This document shows, piece after piece, positions 37,600-52,500 of a stretch of DNA of 64,000 nucleotides. Source of the DNA: Centroberyx gerrardi (lineage: Eukaryota; Chordata; Actinopteri; Beryciformes; Berycidae); assembly GCF_048128805.1 (NCBI RefSeq), contig NC_136010.1, forward strand, positions 18,914,980-18,978,979, written 5' to 3'. The translations under genes and the position numbers were made by a program. Position 1 is the stretch's first letter; each line of letters starts with the position of its first letter. Below the pieces are notes generated by a model that saw only the letters and a program-made list of their open reading frames with translations, was not told the origin of the DNA and did not search any database.

Positions 37600-40500
37600 A
37601 AAAAAAGGCACTCAATATTTTGTTTCTCTAAACCTGTAGCTTTAGTCTACTACACATCAAAGTCTTCATCATTCTCCTTAATCTGAAGCCATTCATCTAT
37701 AAAGTTATTAATGGGGTTCAAAAATAGATAACATCTTACTTGGGAAAATCTCTTCCTCTAGCTGTGGCCTCTGTGAACTCAGTTAAGTCACTACAACCTC
37801 CACAGCAGAGTGAGGGTGATACTACTTATACTGTGTGTCAGAGGGGGTGTGTCTACTCTGCACAAGCAGCGCATGTGTTTTACCACACTGATGAATGATA
37901 CCAGTGAAGTTACAAATACTAGAACTCTCTTAACTTTTATCTTTAGTTTTAGTGTGGAATGGAAGGTACTTGTCCAGTCTGCACTTCTTTAATTCTTCCA
38001 AATTCAAAACTATAACAATATAAATAATTAGATTTAGATATTTAGATTTCATATTAGTCTTTGATACACTGGTACCTTTTTGTTTAGCAGTTGTTACCTT
38101 CTCCACTGAAAATTGTGTACTAATAATGTACTATCGTTTATTGGTTATTGTGGATCTTTTCCCTGAATAGACTTCATGATAACGGATCACCAGTTTCCTG
38201 GTTTAGGTGCTGGCACCACTTTTTTTGTTTAGGTGCTGGCACCACTTTTATTCACATAATAGCTTCCTCTTAGCAACACAATCTGTAAATATGATACAAG
38301 CTTTCACTGTTGTCCAGGTGATAGTTAGATCCATAAATCCCAGGGACACGTCACAATTCACCTCCTTGAAAGCTTTGGATAACAAATTATTTTCTACTCT
38401 TGAATGCAGATAATACCAAAGTCATGATTTTAGATCTGGAAAAGCACAGAGACACCTTGACTAATATACTTCTTAATGTAGGTGACTGCGGTGTTGTCTT
38501 TCATACAAACAAGGTACTTTTCCTAACCATTAAGTCATAGCATGGACTTTTACCTGCATACATACTGCAAATGACATGCTACACTCCTACCAGCCTGCCC
38601 ACATTAGGTAATCAGAAAGAGTGTCTATATTAAAAACGTAACATAAAACTCACCATTACCTATCTGCAAAACCATCTCTACTAACTAAATGTCCTATTTC
38701 CCTTCCTGCATTTAATTTAGCATAGTTTGGTAAACAAAACTTAAACTGATGTCATTGTTGGGGGGGACTTTCCTGCTTCCTTTGAGATCTTACTATCATC
38801 TCTCTCAGTGATGTATTAAACACTGAATATGAAACTACAAACAGTCATTTCTTTCATCCCGAGGCAGCCAAGGCTCATTGAAGTTGTTCATTGAAGTAAA
38901 ATTTAGACTCCACTTGAACATGGACATTTTTAATTATGTTCCATGACTGTATTTTCATCCCATGTGGATGAAATATTGTGACTGGGTGGCAGTGCTGTGA
39001 CAAGCGTAATAAAGGCACAATCTCTTAATCTTTGAACCTCTTAATTCCATTTTCAGTCAATTAAAATTTATAGTCTTGGTGGCAAGTAAGCTTTCAATTT
39101 TCTTTTCCCATCATAAATTAACAATTTTATAGCACCAAGCCTTTTTAAAACTACTGTATAGCGGACAGTAAACACTACCAGCTGCTATTAATTCTTATTG
39201 TTTAATTCCGTGTTGTACATGTCCAGTCATCAATTCAAACTTCGTAAACTCTACAGAAACCTTGAAATATGGGATTTACAGTTTTCATTTTATATCATTC
39301 ATACAAAACATACAAATTCTTCATACAGAGCCAGACTGTATACGACAAATAAACTTGAGCTCTCAACAATGGTTCTAAGATTTGTATCATTGGAGTAAAA
39401 ATAAAAGACCTCTATTCTTATATGAACTGATTTATTTATAAGATGGGACGTTTTGAGTTTGAGGAAAGCTTCATTACTGCTAAGCCCATGGCAACCATTC
39501 AGACAACAATTGTATATTGTAAACAATGCATTTATGATGCATTAATACATCATCAGCAAACAAGAAAAGCAAACTAATGCTGATGAGTCATGCTGTAGGC
39601 ACAAGACATATGAGCAACACATGCCAGTCATGAGTTTGGTTTGACTGTAGTGAAAAAGTTTTAAATTTTCCCTCTATACTCCACTGTAGCCATGATGATG
39701 AACCGAGATAATTCCAAAATTGACAGGGAAAACGAAAAAGCACTGCAGGGATAGGCCCCACACAGAGAGGAAGCTGAAGGGTAAAATATGAAAGTACCTC
39801 ATTCTAAAATGAAACTGATATCCAGCAGGCTATTCACACATTGAATGACATACGCTGAATGATTTGTAGGCTATTAACATCTAAAACCAGGTAACTGGTA
39901 TTGATTTCCCTGGGAAAATCTAGAAAAAGGAAGGGGAAATCTGCTGATTAATGCTGAGATACAATGGCATGTGACTCTGCATTTCACAACAATCCATCAG
40001 AGTAAGTTTCACAGAGGATGGGTGTATCTTATCCTCTCACACGTTTGCTCCATACAGAATTAAAATCAAATCGATCAACAAATCAAATCAAAAATGTCAG
40101 TAACACAAGATGTATTGGCTATCTCATGTTTGTATGACGTATATGGCTGTATGATGCATGACTGACCTTTGGCAGTTCTTGCCTTTGACATTCACATGCA
40201 TCTGTCTCAGGCCACCGTGATCCTCCTACCTCCAGAGCAGACGCACGTTACAGAGGCTGTGATGTCAAAAAACTCTGCGCCTCATCTGCCTACGCTGCCT
40301 TGGCCAAGAAACACCTCCCACACTTGCCTCTCTGTCTCCCCGTGAATTCAGCAGCCCCATTATCATGCTGACTTGGGGAATACAGTGTTGAGTAGTTCTG
40401 TAAGTAGTGTAGTTACGATATTCGTGCTGCTGGTAAACGAGTGTGTGGGGTGATAATGAGAACAGCTACAATATTGTCAGATTGTAGGCTGCTTCACAGA

Positions 40501-41380
40501 CTCAAACTGCAACTGCGTCACTTTACTTGTGACAGAAGAGCTGTGAGGGGATCATTGTCATTCTGGGACTAAACATTTTCACTTTACCTAATTTTGTGTA
40601 AGCGTAGTAAACAGCCAGTCAGAACACAAATAGCTCTTCTGAGGCTCGCTGTACTCTAATAGTCTTTATTCCGCCTTCGCAGCCGAGGGTGTCCTTAAAA
40701 CGCTGTGTGTGACATCACTTCCTTCCTGACCAACGTCTTATCACACATCCTCTCATCTGTGGGAGTGTGGCCTGCCTCGCTCTCAGGGTCTCAGTAGACA
40801 ATAGCTTCTTATAACCCTGTGGGTGGTCTGTCAAGCGGGCGACTCTGTGGGGTCTGACTGGGTTCAGTACGCATATGAACCTCTTCAGATCGACGTCAGC
40901 CCACTGGGAAAGTACACACAGTTTTGGTGCTAGGAAGTTCCACTCAGGGGCGTCTCCTGTTACCGTCAAAGCAAATTAAGTGAAACATACATGTCTGGTC
41001 TGTCTACATGGTAGAGCTAATACATGCTGTCAGAAAGTTTTTGTGTAGGTGTATACAGAGGCTAACTTTGTAGACTTATTGAAGAATGATCACCCACCAA
41101 CATATTAATTTAGTGCCTCAAGTGAGTTATGAAATACTTCCTTATATATCAAACTTACTTATACATGAAATTGAATTTGAATGGGGTAAATAGTAGAGAA
41201 TTAGATATTGAATGTCTCCATCTAGTGGCACTATTTAAAACAAAACTGAATATGTAAGCACAGTCAACATGTGTTTATATCGAATATTTCAACCAATAGA
41301 ATACTTTGAAATTGCAAAAATAAAAGCTACATGACAAGATATTATTTTAGAAAAAATGCAGACACAAATTTGAACATATA
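37600..41380. other. intergenic region between tnfrsf9 and dvl1
   Basis: No exon of a recognisable protein was seen on either strand. The part nearest 37490 should hold the tnfrsf9 promoter; a TATA-like ttatattc on the - strand lies near 37589-37598. A 27-bp unit containing ggtgctggcaccac is present twice in tandem at about 38203-38252. Confidence 0.55.
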
Positions 41381-41385
41381 TATTT

Positions 41386-41427
41386 TTTATTCATATATAT
41401 ATAATAAATTTCTATGTACAATTTATT
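41386..41427 (-). terminator. candidate poly(A) signals for dvl1
   Basis: Two AATAAA hexamers on the - strand (41386-41391 and 41422-41427) about 1.55 kb past the dvl1 stop codon, in AT-rich sequence. Confidence 0.45.
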
Positions 41428-42979
41428 CCTCTTTTGTAAAGAAACAAAATTAAAGAGAAAGCTTTGATTGCAAACAGTGTTTCATACTAAAGGGAGGGAG
41501 AGAGAAAATGGAAAAGTGCTCAAATAATTAGTGAGTGCGTTGCAAGTTCTTTCTCACTTGTTGTATTTTAAGTAGATACAATAGGGTTTTGCCGTTGTTA
41601 CGCAAGAAGTTCAGAATCTGGAGGCCAGGGTTCCCCTTAAAGTCACTTTTTTGAAGTCAGTTCATAGAAGTGTCTGATGATAATTGTAGATAGATCGAGA
41701 TCAAAGACATTTCCTACAATGTAAAGAACTACCCACCACACAATGTGAGGCTTTGGTTTTCGTCACACTGATTTTTATCTAAGCTCACACACGCTACAAA
41801 GGAGACATCCATGGTGCTTTTAGCAAACTGGTTGTCCCAATTCAACCCATTAAGTTTGCCTTCAAAGCTGTGGTGGGCACCCACTGTTTGCAATCCTGTA
41901 TGCAAGTTTATTTGCTTACTAGGATATTAAATTTGTTCACAACAAAATGTTATGAATGTCAGGGTTCAATAACTGACAGGAATAATGATACATTCGACAA
42001 AGCACAGCTAGGACAGTGGTAACTGGCCACTGATTCACAAAGGGTGATGTCTGATTGTCTGTCAGTCAGCCATAGTAGACAAAGTATGACACCATCAATG
42101 CAACATGATCACATAAATAACATCACAAAAATCATCCAGTGTACGGATTCTTCCTTTAGAACATTGGCAAGGGGTAAGACCCCAAAAAATTGTAATACTT
42201 AAAACAAAATTCATCAATAAAATTTCTCTCCTTTAAAGCAGTTGAGACAGTCATGCAATATGCAGCCTAGTTAAACTAATGGCTGGCTACAGGGCCTCCC
42301 TTATGAAGTTGAAGAAATCCAAGGACTGTCAACTGACCAAGGTTAGCGTTTACTAGTTGGCAGGTAAGAGCTTAATATGCCACGGGCGGAGCCACAGCAT
42401 ACAGGAAAATAGGTCAATAAGGGCCAGAGGTTTGGTGTGATGTGCCAAATCTTCGCAGCATGTGCGGAGGAGATGAGCCAGGAGATCCAGTCTGAGTCCT
42501 GGGCCCAGAGACAGCTTCCTCAGTCCGGGCTGTAGTTTTAGGTCTGGGTCTGGGCCTGGGCCTGGGGGATTGAGATCCAGGCCCAGCCAGCTTAAAGGTC
42601 TTGCAGAACAGAAAAGATTCTAGGCAGAGTACACACTCCCGAGAATGTCCGTGTGGCAGCTTTAAAGGATCACCACATTGAATACCACTCACATTTCACA
42701 AACTGTACACGTCACGTCAATACAAAAGAGGGTTTTTAGCCACAGAGGACCCGTGCTTTTGTGTGTGAGAGGATTCCCTCCTGTTGTGCTCTTGCTGCCC
42801 ATATTCCTTTGCTTAGACATCAGAGGGACCGCTGTTATAGCAGAGGGTGGAGGGCCAGGGTCTACATTCTGAACTCGGGGGCAGTCAGCGGCAAACAGGG
42901 TTTAGAGGAAAGAGAGAAGGGGCTGAGCGGGTCAGGGAGAATTGTTTTGTGCTCGATGAGTTTTGAAGGCACTGTCCTG
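41428..42979 (-). other. dvl1: probable dvl1 3' UTR
   Basis: No coding potential. It contains a short G-rich array of gggcctg/gggtctg units at about 42539-42567. It is bounded by the stop codon and the AATAAA pair. Confidence 0.5.
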
Positions 42980-43500
42980 TCACATGATGTCAACAAAGAA
43001 CTCGCAGGGATTGCCCATAGCGTGCTGGAAGGACTGGCGACTGGCGGTGAGCTCAGGGGGAACGGCCGCTAGCTCTCTCCCAGGAGGGGCTCCGGGGGGT
43101 GTGCTGCTGCTGACTGAGGTCTTGGGGGCCAGACGGGCCAGACAGTAAGGGGGAGGCAAGCCTGGGGGGCCATAGGAGGAGGCGTGGCTTCGCTCGCTGT
43201 GGGCACAGGAGCCAGGCCCTGGCTGGGTGAAGGGGGCGTGGTTGTAGGTGAAGGAGGCGTGGCTGTGCTGCGAGAGAGTGTGGCTCCTGTGAGACTGAGT
43301 GTGACTGAAGCTTGTTCGGGCGTGGCTGTGGCTGGAGAGGGCGTGGCTGTGATGGCTCATTTGGCTGGCGGACCGATCACCGCGCCTCCCTCCGCGGACA
43401 CCTGGCTCGGATTCGCTGCATGTCGACCTGTGGCCCTTCTCCTGTGGGGAGGAGCGTCTGCCTTTCCCTGCGCTGGGGTTGGATCCACTGCTTCGGCTTC
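42980..43500 (-). CDS. dvl1: dvl1 last exon, His/Ser-rich tail and conserved C-terminus
   Basis: It encodes 173 residues. A His/Ser-rich tract of the type [20 protein letters not shown] and [12 protein letters not shown] is followed by [30 protein letters not shown] and the extreme C-terminus [11 protein letters not shown]. In other Dvl proteins that C-terminus can fold back onto the PDZ groove. The long + strand reading frames over this exon are shadows. Confidence 0.93.
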
Positions 43501-46500
43501 CTGCGGAGAGGAAAGAAAAACACAGACATTTTAGCTTGGCCATCTACAGTATATGCACACCTAATACAATTAATACACAGTCAGCAGCAACTCCAACTCA
43601 TCAGCTACGGCTGATTCAGACCAGCTGAATTTGCTATTGATTAACATGGAGGCAGAAGGTCACACTTTAAACAAAAACATTATAAAAGCTTAATGAAGCT
43701 TTCATGAACCACAACAGACATTGTACATCAGTTTTCAGGTGAGAGATCTTTTGTGCTACATACAGTAAAGCTAATGAATGCTGTAAAATACATTTTGCAC
43801 TTTGTTTAAGGTGTGACTAGATATTATTTTCTTATGCAATCCAGAAGAGTCAGCAGTCAAGGGCAAACACATGATTGTCTCAAAGGCTTCTTCCCCATGT
43901 TCCAACTGCAGTAACTGAGGCCAAGCGTCTCCTCTGATGTTCATAAAACACTGAAACATTCACAGAGTATAAATATAAGAATGATACACCTGCATCAGAA
44001 ACACGCCGTACTACTGAATAATACAGAATATCCAAACAGATTCAAGATTCTGATTTTAAAAAAGTGAGTTACATTCACTTTTTTGTCAATTTAGCTTTAA
44101 ATGTGTGTTAGTGTCACATCTCACTGTCAGCAATTCACACTGGTGGCATGTTGATAGAGGTGTACCACACTGTTGCGAAATCAAACATCCCACGCCTCCT
44201 CTTCCGCAATGAGCCCAACAGTACTGGGTAAAGTGGTGCATGATTGCCCCCTATCAGTGAGAATGATAGCACAAGCCTTGGAGTGATCATCCTGCATCAT
44301 GCACCTCGCTCACTGCGGTCCCAGCACAGTACGAATGCATGCCCAGAGGTGCAGAGAGGGAGAATGGACGGTCAGGAGAGCCACACACTGCTCCAGGTAC
44401 AGTGACACGGACATACACACGGACAGACTCGGAGGAAGACGCATGGGAGGGGCGGAGGAAAAAAAAACCTTAAAGCTATGGCAGGTGGAGAATGTTGAGG
44501 GCATTGAGGCCAAGAGAGAGAGAGAAAGAGAGAGAGCGAGAGAGATAGAAAGAGAGCAGGAGAGAGGGGGGGGAATTAGACAAGAATGAAGAAGATGAAT
44601 TGAGAGACAAATAGAGAGAGCAAAAGAAAGAGAGCAGCAGAGGAGGAGAGGGGGTTAGCTGGCTTACCGGTTCCCCCAGTGTCCTGGGACTACCTCCTCC
44701 TTCAGTCTACCGTTGCCCAGCAGAAACAGAGGGAACAACAGAATTACACACACCTCCCAGCCCAGCCCTTCCCACGCTACCTACTGTATTCCACCTCTAC
44801 TGCATCTAGCCCATAGCTAGTGGTACGCCTATGGCTATTATTGGCCCTTCTGTTCTCAAAAAGCTAAAAAAAAAAGACAAAAAAAGCAAACACTGTACAA
44901 TAAAAAACCATGGAGCCACGGAGGAACTCCCCTTCAAAAATGCAAAAACCCATACATGCACTCATTCGCACAGTCAGGCAGACACAACATTGCAAACTAA
45001 TGCATGTCTGGAAATGCCAAAAGAAACAATCTAACTTTAAATTACAAAAAAATACAAAAATACGTCATATTCTAAAATACATGACTATTCTTATCTTTTT
45101 TTCAATCTCTCTCCTCCCAAGTTTCAAAGGTTGCAGACATCCAACTGAAAGAATGACCACTGGCTGAAAACAAACAAACATGACAATGTCTGGATGAATT
45201 ACTCAAAATGATAAAAATAAGACTGACATAATGGTAACATGTGACTTACGACTATTTGTCTGGACTAATTTAAATCATTATAAATCCTATACTACCGCCA
45301 CACTACCAGCACCACCCACCTACATAAGTACAATAAACACCCACAGTGCCACTCTCCCTCAATGCAGATGTCAAAAACCATGCAGTAGCAACACAGCGCA
45401 CTATCACGTTTGATTCAAAATCAAAACAAAAGATCATTCAAGAATTGATGGAGAAGGATGGACTTGGTATTGATCATTTCAAGCTGGCAATTTGTAATCA
45501 CATGGTTGATCGGGTTTTATGGAGTACACACCCAGTACTGCAGAGCTGTCCGCTGCATGACTCAAGATGCTCATGATTGACCTTGACAATACAGGACGGT
45601 TTTTAGAAGACACATTATGGAAATATGCAATCCAATGTCAACTTACAACCCAGAAGTCCAAAAAAAAGCTAAAACAAAATGAGTCAGACACTAATAGATA
45701 CTGACCTAATATGCCAAGAATACTTAGATCAGGGATAATGTCATGTTGCATGTTGAGTCAAATTATCACATCACATCAATTAATGAAAAGCTGATGGAAA
45801 ACTCAAAGGCTCCACAGCCCGCCTACCCCCCCGCCCCACCCCGCCCATCGCTCACCCTCGCTGTGCTGGCTGCCTGCGCTCCCACTGTGGAAACTGTGGC
45901 ACGGGTCTGAATATCCTGGCGGGAAGCTGGGGGGTGCGGAGGGAAAGGGAGGGTAGGGGAATGGCTGGCCGCCCAGGGGCCAGGGGTTGCTGGTGGGAGG
46001 GAGCGGTGCCAGGGTGTCCTGCTCAGAGCCTCCACCGCTGGAGCCCTCGTTCAGGTTGAGTGATGCCATGTCTTATTGGAGGGGAAAAAGAGCCAGAGAA
46101 AGAGAGAGAGGGGGAGAGAGATTTTAGCACAATCCTTCTATTCATAAAAGAGCCATCACAGGACAGAAACGGCTGTATTATCAACAGATGGAGACGGGCG
46201 GTGGTGCGGTACTTTGGCAGAGGTCCCCGAAGGTGTAGTAGCACTGTTCAGAGAAGGTGATCTTGTTGACAGTGTGCCTCAGGTAGCCGTGCTTCAGCAG
46301 ACTGCTCGCGTACTTCCTCGCATCCCGCCGGTCCTTGAATCCTTCTACTCTGGAGTACAGCCAGTCCACCACGTCCGCACCTGATGCAGCAACACACACA
46401 CAGACAAACATCTAGTCTGCTGCTCTCACATATTGGGCAGATACTAAAAATGCTGCTGATAAGCATAAGAACCACAGTGGCTGCAGTTAGATGAGCAGCT

Positions 46501-49500
46501 ATAGCACAGTAGCAAGATCACTGTAGGGTGGAATAAGGTGCAAAAGGATTTAATGCCAAAACTGCGCACATTACTGTTCTGTCCTCAGACTTATCTTATG
46601 TTGTAACAAAAAAACAATTAGCAATACTTTTAGCTCAAATGAGTTGCCATTTCAGCCCATAGACAGCTTAAAAATAGGCTGATATATGTTTCCTAATATT
46701 TAGGATGCTAATAAATTGCCTGCTCAAAAAGAGAGTAAGAAATACACTTTTTGATACATAAGTGCTATTTAATTACTTCAATGAAAATAAAAATCTCTTT
46801 GAGAAGGCTTTATCTAGTGAATATTTCATCATCTTATCATCTTAAATAATTTATAAACAAGTAGTAAGTCTACTGTACATTAGGGATGTTTTCAAGAAGC
46901 ACTGAAATTCCCATTTCCCAGTTAACCTGGCAAACTGGTGCATTATTCAACATATTCTGACACCAACGTTCAGAGCAGTGCGCACACAACACAGATCTGA
47001 ATATGACTTATCATTCCCATTATGCAACTAACTCTAAATCTTAGCTTGGAAGACTAACAAGGACACACTGTGTCACGGATGCTAAGCACCCAGTTCAGCA
47101 GTATTGCAGACCAAACAATGCTTCTCAGATGCTGTATGCCATGCTTTCTAATGGACACTAGGATAGGCTAACCGTGAGTGAGTGAGTGAATAAATGTGCT
47201 CTGCAGCCATGAGGTGCTTTGCATCTAAAAAGTCTTGTAACAAGTATTTAATTTTCTGTGTTCCCAAGCCCTTCTCACCAATGACAGCGTTGGCGATGGT
47301 GATCTTCAGCCACATCCTGTCTCGAATCTCTAGACCAGAGTCAGGCAGCTGCATCACCTTGACGATGGTTGCCATGTCCGTCTTACTTGCAGATAGAGGC
47401 AAGTCATCAAATTCTGGGAGGGAGAAGCGTTTGTGAGAAAATATTGAAAAAGCACAACTTTCAAAGTATTTTTAAAATGCTGTATGGTTGTCATTGCATA
47501 CACACTACAGTCAAGAAGTAGTGTATGTGTCATAGTGTGTGTGTGTGGTGGTGTTGTCTTTACCGTAGTGTGGGTAAGGTCCTGTCAGGGCGGTGGTGTG
47601 GGAGATCCAGGCTGCAGGGTCAATAGGCCTCACTGGCTCAGCTGGACAGACAAACATTAAGGCACTTTTGATAAATGATACAGTAACAGCCATCATCAGG
47701 TAAAACCTGGTCGAGGCCACGGCATTAGTTACACTGCTTCAGATTTATGTAATGAGAATAAGTTTGGTTTATAAGATAATTGATGCATGAGCTAAGGATA
47801 ATTAGGCATGTTATCCATCTGTAGGAGAGCCATGACACTGATACAGCACTTGTTTTTGTCTTACCGCGAGGGATGGTGAAGTAGCTTCGCGGGGATGGGT
47901 CCCAGCACTTGGCAACAGTAAGACTAATAGGACTGGGGAAGAAATATAAAGATAATCAGCTTAAATACAGATCTTTAGCTTGACAGTAAAGAGCAATGTT
48001 TGGTTGAGCCCAAACAACAGAATAGATGGTAGTGAAAGTATGACTTTGTACTGCACAGCGGTCAATCGCATCAAAGCTGCCTAGCGTATATCAATTCTAC
48101 TGATCCAATCATCCCGGTCAGAGATCAACTGTTGGGACACACTAATACGGTCTGGACTGTACGCTTTACAGAATCATACTATTGCTAAATAAGCTTTTCT
48201 GTAATACTTTAAGTCCTTCAGATACCCATGCAGCATCCTATGATAGTATCCCATTTATGTGTTAGTGGGGAGTGGAGTTACGTTTTCTGCATAATAATCT
48301 TCCAAAGCGGAGAATCAAATGCTCATGACGCTCAGGAGTTTCTCTGAGCGAGTTGTGTGTGTAACTCACTGCTCTCCTTACCCAGTTTTGGAAACAATCT
48401 CTCGGAGGATCCTCACAGCGTCATCGTTGCTCATGTTCTCAAAGTTCACGTCGTTCACCTGGTTGGCACACCGCAAATTAATCAACATTACATCAAATGA
48501 CATCACATACAGTGTATTTTTATATCTGTTTATGCACTTGTACAGTACACAAGTTAATCTCTGCAGTGCTGTTAGGCTTTCAGAAGCCTGTAAATCCTAA
48601 GCTGCTTTCTGCAGTATACACGGCCAAAGTAAAAAGTACATTGTTGAATGTTGGGGCAACAACAAATACTTATCAGCCACCATGTGTGTAACAGTGGGTG
48701 TAGCCATAGAGCCCAGCCATACAGAGATCAAAGAGAGGCAACAACAGGAAGGAAAAGGAGAGGCAAAATTACAACTTCTACAAAAGAGGGAGGTGAATAG
48801 GACATTATGGATATTAATAGGTCACAAAACCTCAGACAGAAATCCAGTGACCATTCCCATAATGTTTAACTTTCACACTGTACAAGCAGCAGTATCCTAA
48901 AGAATCTGGCAAATCCCATGGCATTTTTCGTCATTGCACCATTACACTGCGCTATTTTCCACTAAAATACATGCATGGCGGAAATTCATAGTGTTGAATA
49001 TGAATTCTGTAAGGGTTAGTGTACCTGGAGGAGCATGTCCCCTGGCTCTATTCTGCCGTCAGCCGCCACAGCTCCTCCCTTCATGATGGAGCCGATGTAG
49101 ATGCCGCCGTCTCCCCGGTCGTTACTCTGACCGACAATACTGATACCCAAAAAGTTGTACTTCTCTGTCAGGAAAGAAGAGAGAAAGAGAGGAATGAGGA
49201 AGATCGGAGCAAAAATTTGAATGGTCGTAAGTCTATATTTAACATAATCTCTCTCTATATACATATAAATATATAAATGCATTGAGAGGTAGAGGGTTTA
49301 CCCATGTTGAGCGTGACGGTGATGATGTTGAGGCTCATAGTGGAGTCTGTGATACTGCTGAAGGATGAAGACTGGAAAGGCAGCAGGTGGATATAATGAG
49401 AAAAAGTCATAGTGGCACAAAGTCTATATCAATCAGCCGTCTCATCTGTTTCTCACACTCAGCGTCCAACACAATTTCACCAGGTAGCAGTGACGAAGTA

Positions 49501-52500
49501 TGGAAGAGGGGCTCACCCGGTCTATTTTGGCCACTTTGTGCCTCCGTCGGCGTCGTTTGTGTCTGCGCATCAGCTGAGAAGAGGAACTCTGTTCTGTGGA
49601 GCTACTGAGTCTGAAACACAGAGGGAAAAGAACGATATGAGGAGAAAGAAAAATGGCATAGAAGAAAAAGTAAAGAGGGTAAAAGCAGAGTATGGTCAGG
49701 ACAATGGGAAATTGTTTTTTGTTGTTAGATTAGATTAGATTAGATTAGATTAGATTAGATTAGATTAGATTAGATTAAATGAAACTTCAATGATCCCTGT
49801 GGGGAAATTGGGCCGTTGGGACAGCAAGTAGTAATAGGATACATCAAAGAAGAATAGGATATAAATAAGAAGGTAAAATTACGATTGCATACAATTCCAA
49901 TACTCAACTATTGTGAGGAATGAACAGAATATATGGATGAAAATGTCCAGGAAAAGTATGGATTCAAGCATTAAAACTATGTGCAAAACAGCAGCAGTAG
50001 TATCAGCAGCAGCAGAATTTACTCAGACATAAAGACAAAGAGATTTGTGCATTATGGAAAAGGTGGAGAATTATAAAAGAAAATATCATTATATAACAAT
50101 GAGAGGAATAAGCCATGCATATGTACAGAAAAGACTCGGCCCCCTGTAGACCTGTTAAAGTCAATACGAGTACATTTTTGTTGCATGTGTATACCTTTGT
50201 GTATGTCTTGTTAGTCTTGTTTTGTTTTTTTATGTACTGAAAATCAATACGTAGATTTAGAAACAAGAGACAGCTACTGAATAAAGTGGCTGGATGGAGG
50301 AGGAGGACAGGGAGAGATGTGAGGCAGTACGTTACCTGCTAGCATCCTCATCCTCCTCACTATCGACAAAGGAGCTGGACTCCAGCTCGCTGCTCATCAC
50401 CGAGGCGCTGTCGTAACCCATGGCTGAGTCTCTCGCCGTGCGCTCTGATTTAGAATGACCGTTGATGCGAGGGACTGGAGAAGGGAAACAACAGAACAGC
50501 AGTGAGTCAGACATGAGGTCGGGTTGCTCATCGAGGGGTCAGATCAGAACGAGAGAGGGAGAGAGCGTGGAGGGAGTGGAGGAGTTAGTGAGAGCGGCTG
50601 AACTGGAAGGGGATCATAGTCGTCTCAGCTACAGAGACAGAGACAACAAAAGAGCTTCTCTCTCTGATACCTCTGGAAGACTTTGGCATTATTGTAAACA
50701 GGAACTGAGGTCTCAACTGAAAGGCACACTTTACACCAGTTTAAGAGTGTATCGCATGACAAGTAAAGCATCAACAATGGTTTTGGCTTGTAGAAGATTA
50801 CAACATGTGAGGTAGAAATCATAATGAAGCAAAAAATACAAACTGGACAAAATAACACACTTATTGGCATTACTTAAGATACATATTCTACACAGTACAA
50901 GATTTTCTACACAGTAAATGTACACCGTTCAACATGAATTCACCTCCTAACAGAAAGATATCAACCAAAACAATCATAGCTGTATCCCAGATTCCCAACA
51001 CTTTACCCTGTCCATCTCCATACGTACATTGCCAGGGAGGCGGTGCTGTCTCAGGGTGACAGCGGATTGGCTGGAAAGGTCTGGTAAGGCGAAGAGGGCG
51101 TGGCCGAGAGAGTGTTCGCCGGGAGCAAGCAAAACATTCCAGCAATGTGGTAGTTCCCATAGCTAGCTCCGCCCAGAAGGTGCTCAAATGAAAGCTAAGC
51201 TACTGTGTATCGGCACTCATTCAGATGAGTGACATTCCTACTGTCAGGATTCACTCAAACATATTTTCTCACACACTCCAACGACTCCCACACTGGCAAA
51301 CTATTGAGTGCACAGGTCAAGTAAGCCAGATCTGAATCTGTGTCTGCCTGGAGCCTGTGTCTTTGTGCTGTGCTCCGTCTGTCCTAGTCCCTCTCTAAAA
51401 CCCAGCCTGAGCCCCAGACTGTCTCTGCCCGCCGGCTGGCTTCTGACAGGCTCCACAGCTTATCTACAATAGAGGCAGTGACAAAAACAGGGAATGAGCA
51501 TAAAGATACTCTGTGAGCAGGAACAAGTGAGAAAACGAGAAGTGAGCACTTTGACTCAGCGGCAACTTTACTTTTTGTCTAGACATGTGCAACTTGAAAC
51601 ATCACCTACCCATAATAATCAATCCCTTTCAAAAGTTGTTACGTTATAAAGTAGGTCTACTATATTCGTTGCAATAAATTTCATACATTTTTACGGACCA
51701 AGTTTGCACAGTGCTCCAACTTAGCGCCAAGCCTGGCTTACAATCATCATTAGATCAATTAGACTGGAGGACTTCCTCAATTTCATTAACTAGGATCCAC
51801 ATCACCCTATAGAAACTCACAAGTACAAACAAACTGTCTACTCAGTGCAAAACAAGAACCCTTCTATTTTAACTTATTTGAATTTCCAGAATAGCAATGA
51901 GTGCATCAGAATCACACAGCAATAAATAAATTAAACTAACCACAAATGTCATCGCATGTATCTCACATCCTCAAATGTCAGATACCATCAACATAAAAAA
52001 ACCCAGAACGAATCCTGTCGTCTCTCTCACCACAGCCACAGCCGACAGAGTGCCTTCATCCGACGCACAGAAACTGGGCTGACTGAGAGAGAGCAGAAAG
52101 TATTACCTCCTCCCTCCCTCCCATGGCACGCGACTATAGAATGTCTGCTAATCTGCCTCTGACCAATCAGATGTCAGTATTCCGCAAAATAGAGAGAGAG
52201 AGAGTCCAGAGATAATATGGGATTTGAGACGATGTGCTGTCCTGTCTCTGCTTCAGGTGAAAACACCATCAGGTTATTAGAGGACCAAAGGCTTTTCGCA
52301 GCATCGCGGCACAACAAAGATTTTGAGACACTTTTTGTGATTGTGCACCACAGAGGACAGTTAAGTTCACCAGCTGCATTTGCGCTTTGTGTTAATACAT
52401 TAATACAAGCATAAGTGCTTAGGCTTACCATGTCTGTTTTGACCTTGGCCTTGAAATCCAGGCGGGGTTGAACAGAATAATGTTTAATACAATAGCTAAT

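Noticed and set aside
43184-43534. 116-residue ORF on the + strand (and an overlapping 100-residue ORF)
   Set aside because: Antisense shadow of the dvl1 last exon, with composition explained by the His/Ser repeat on the other strand.
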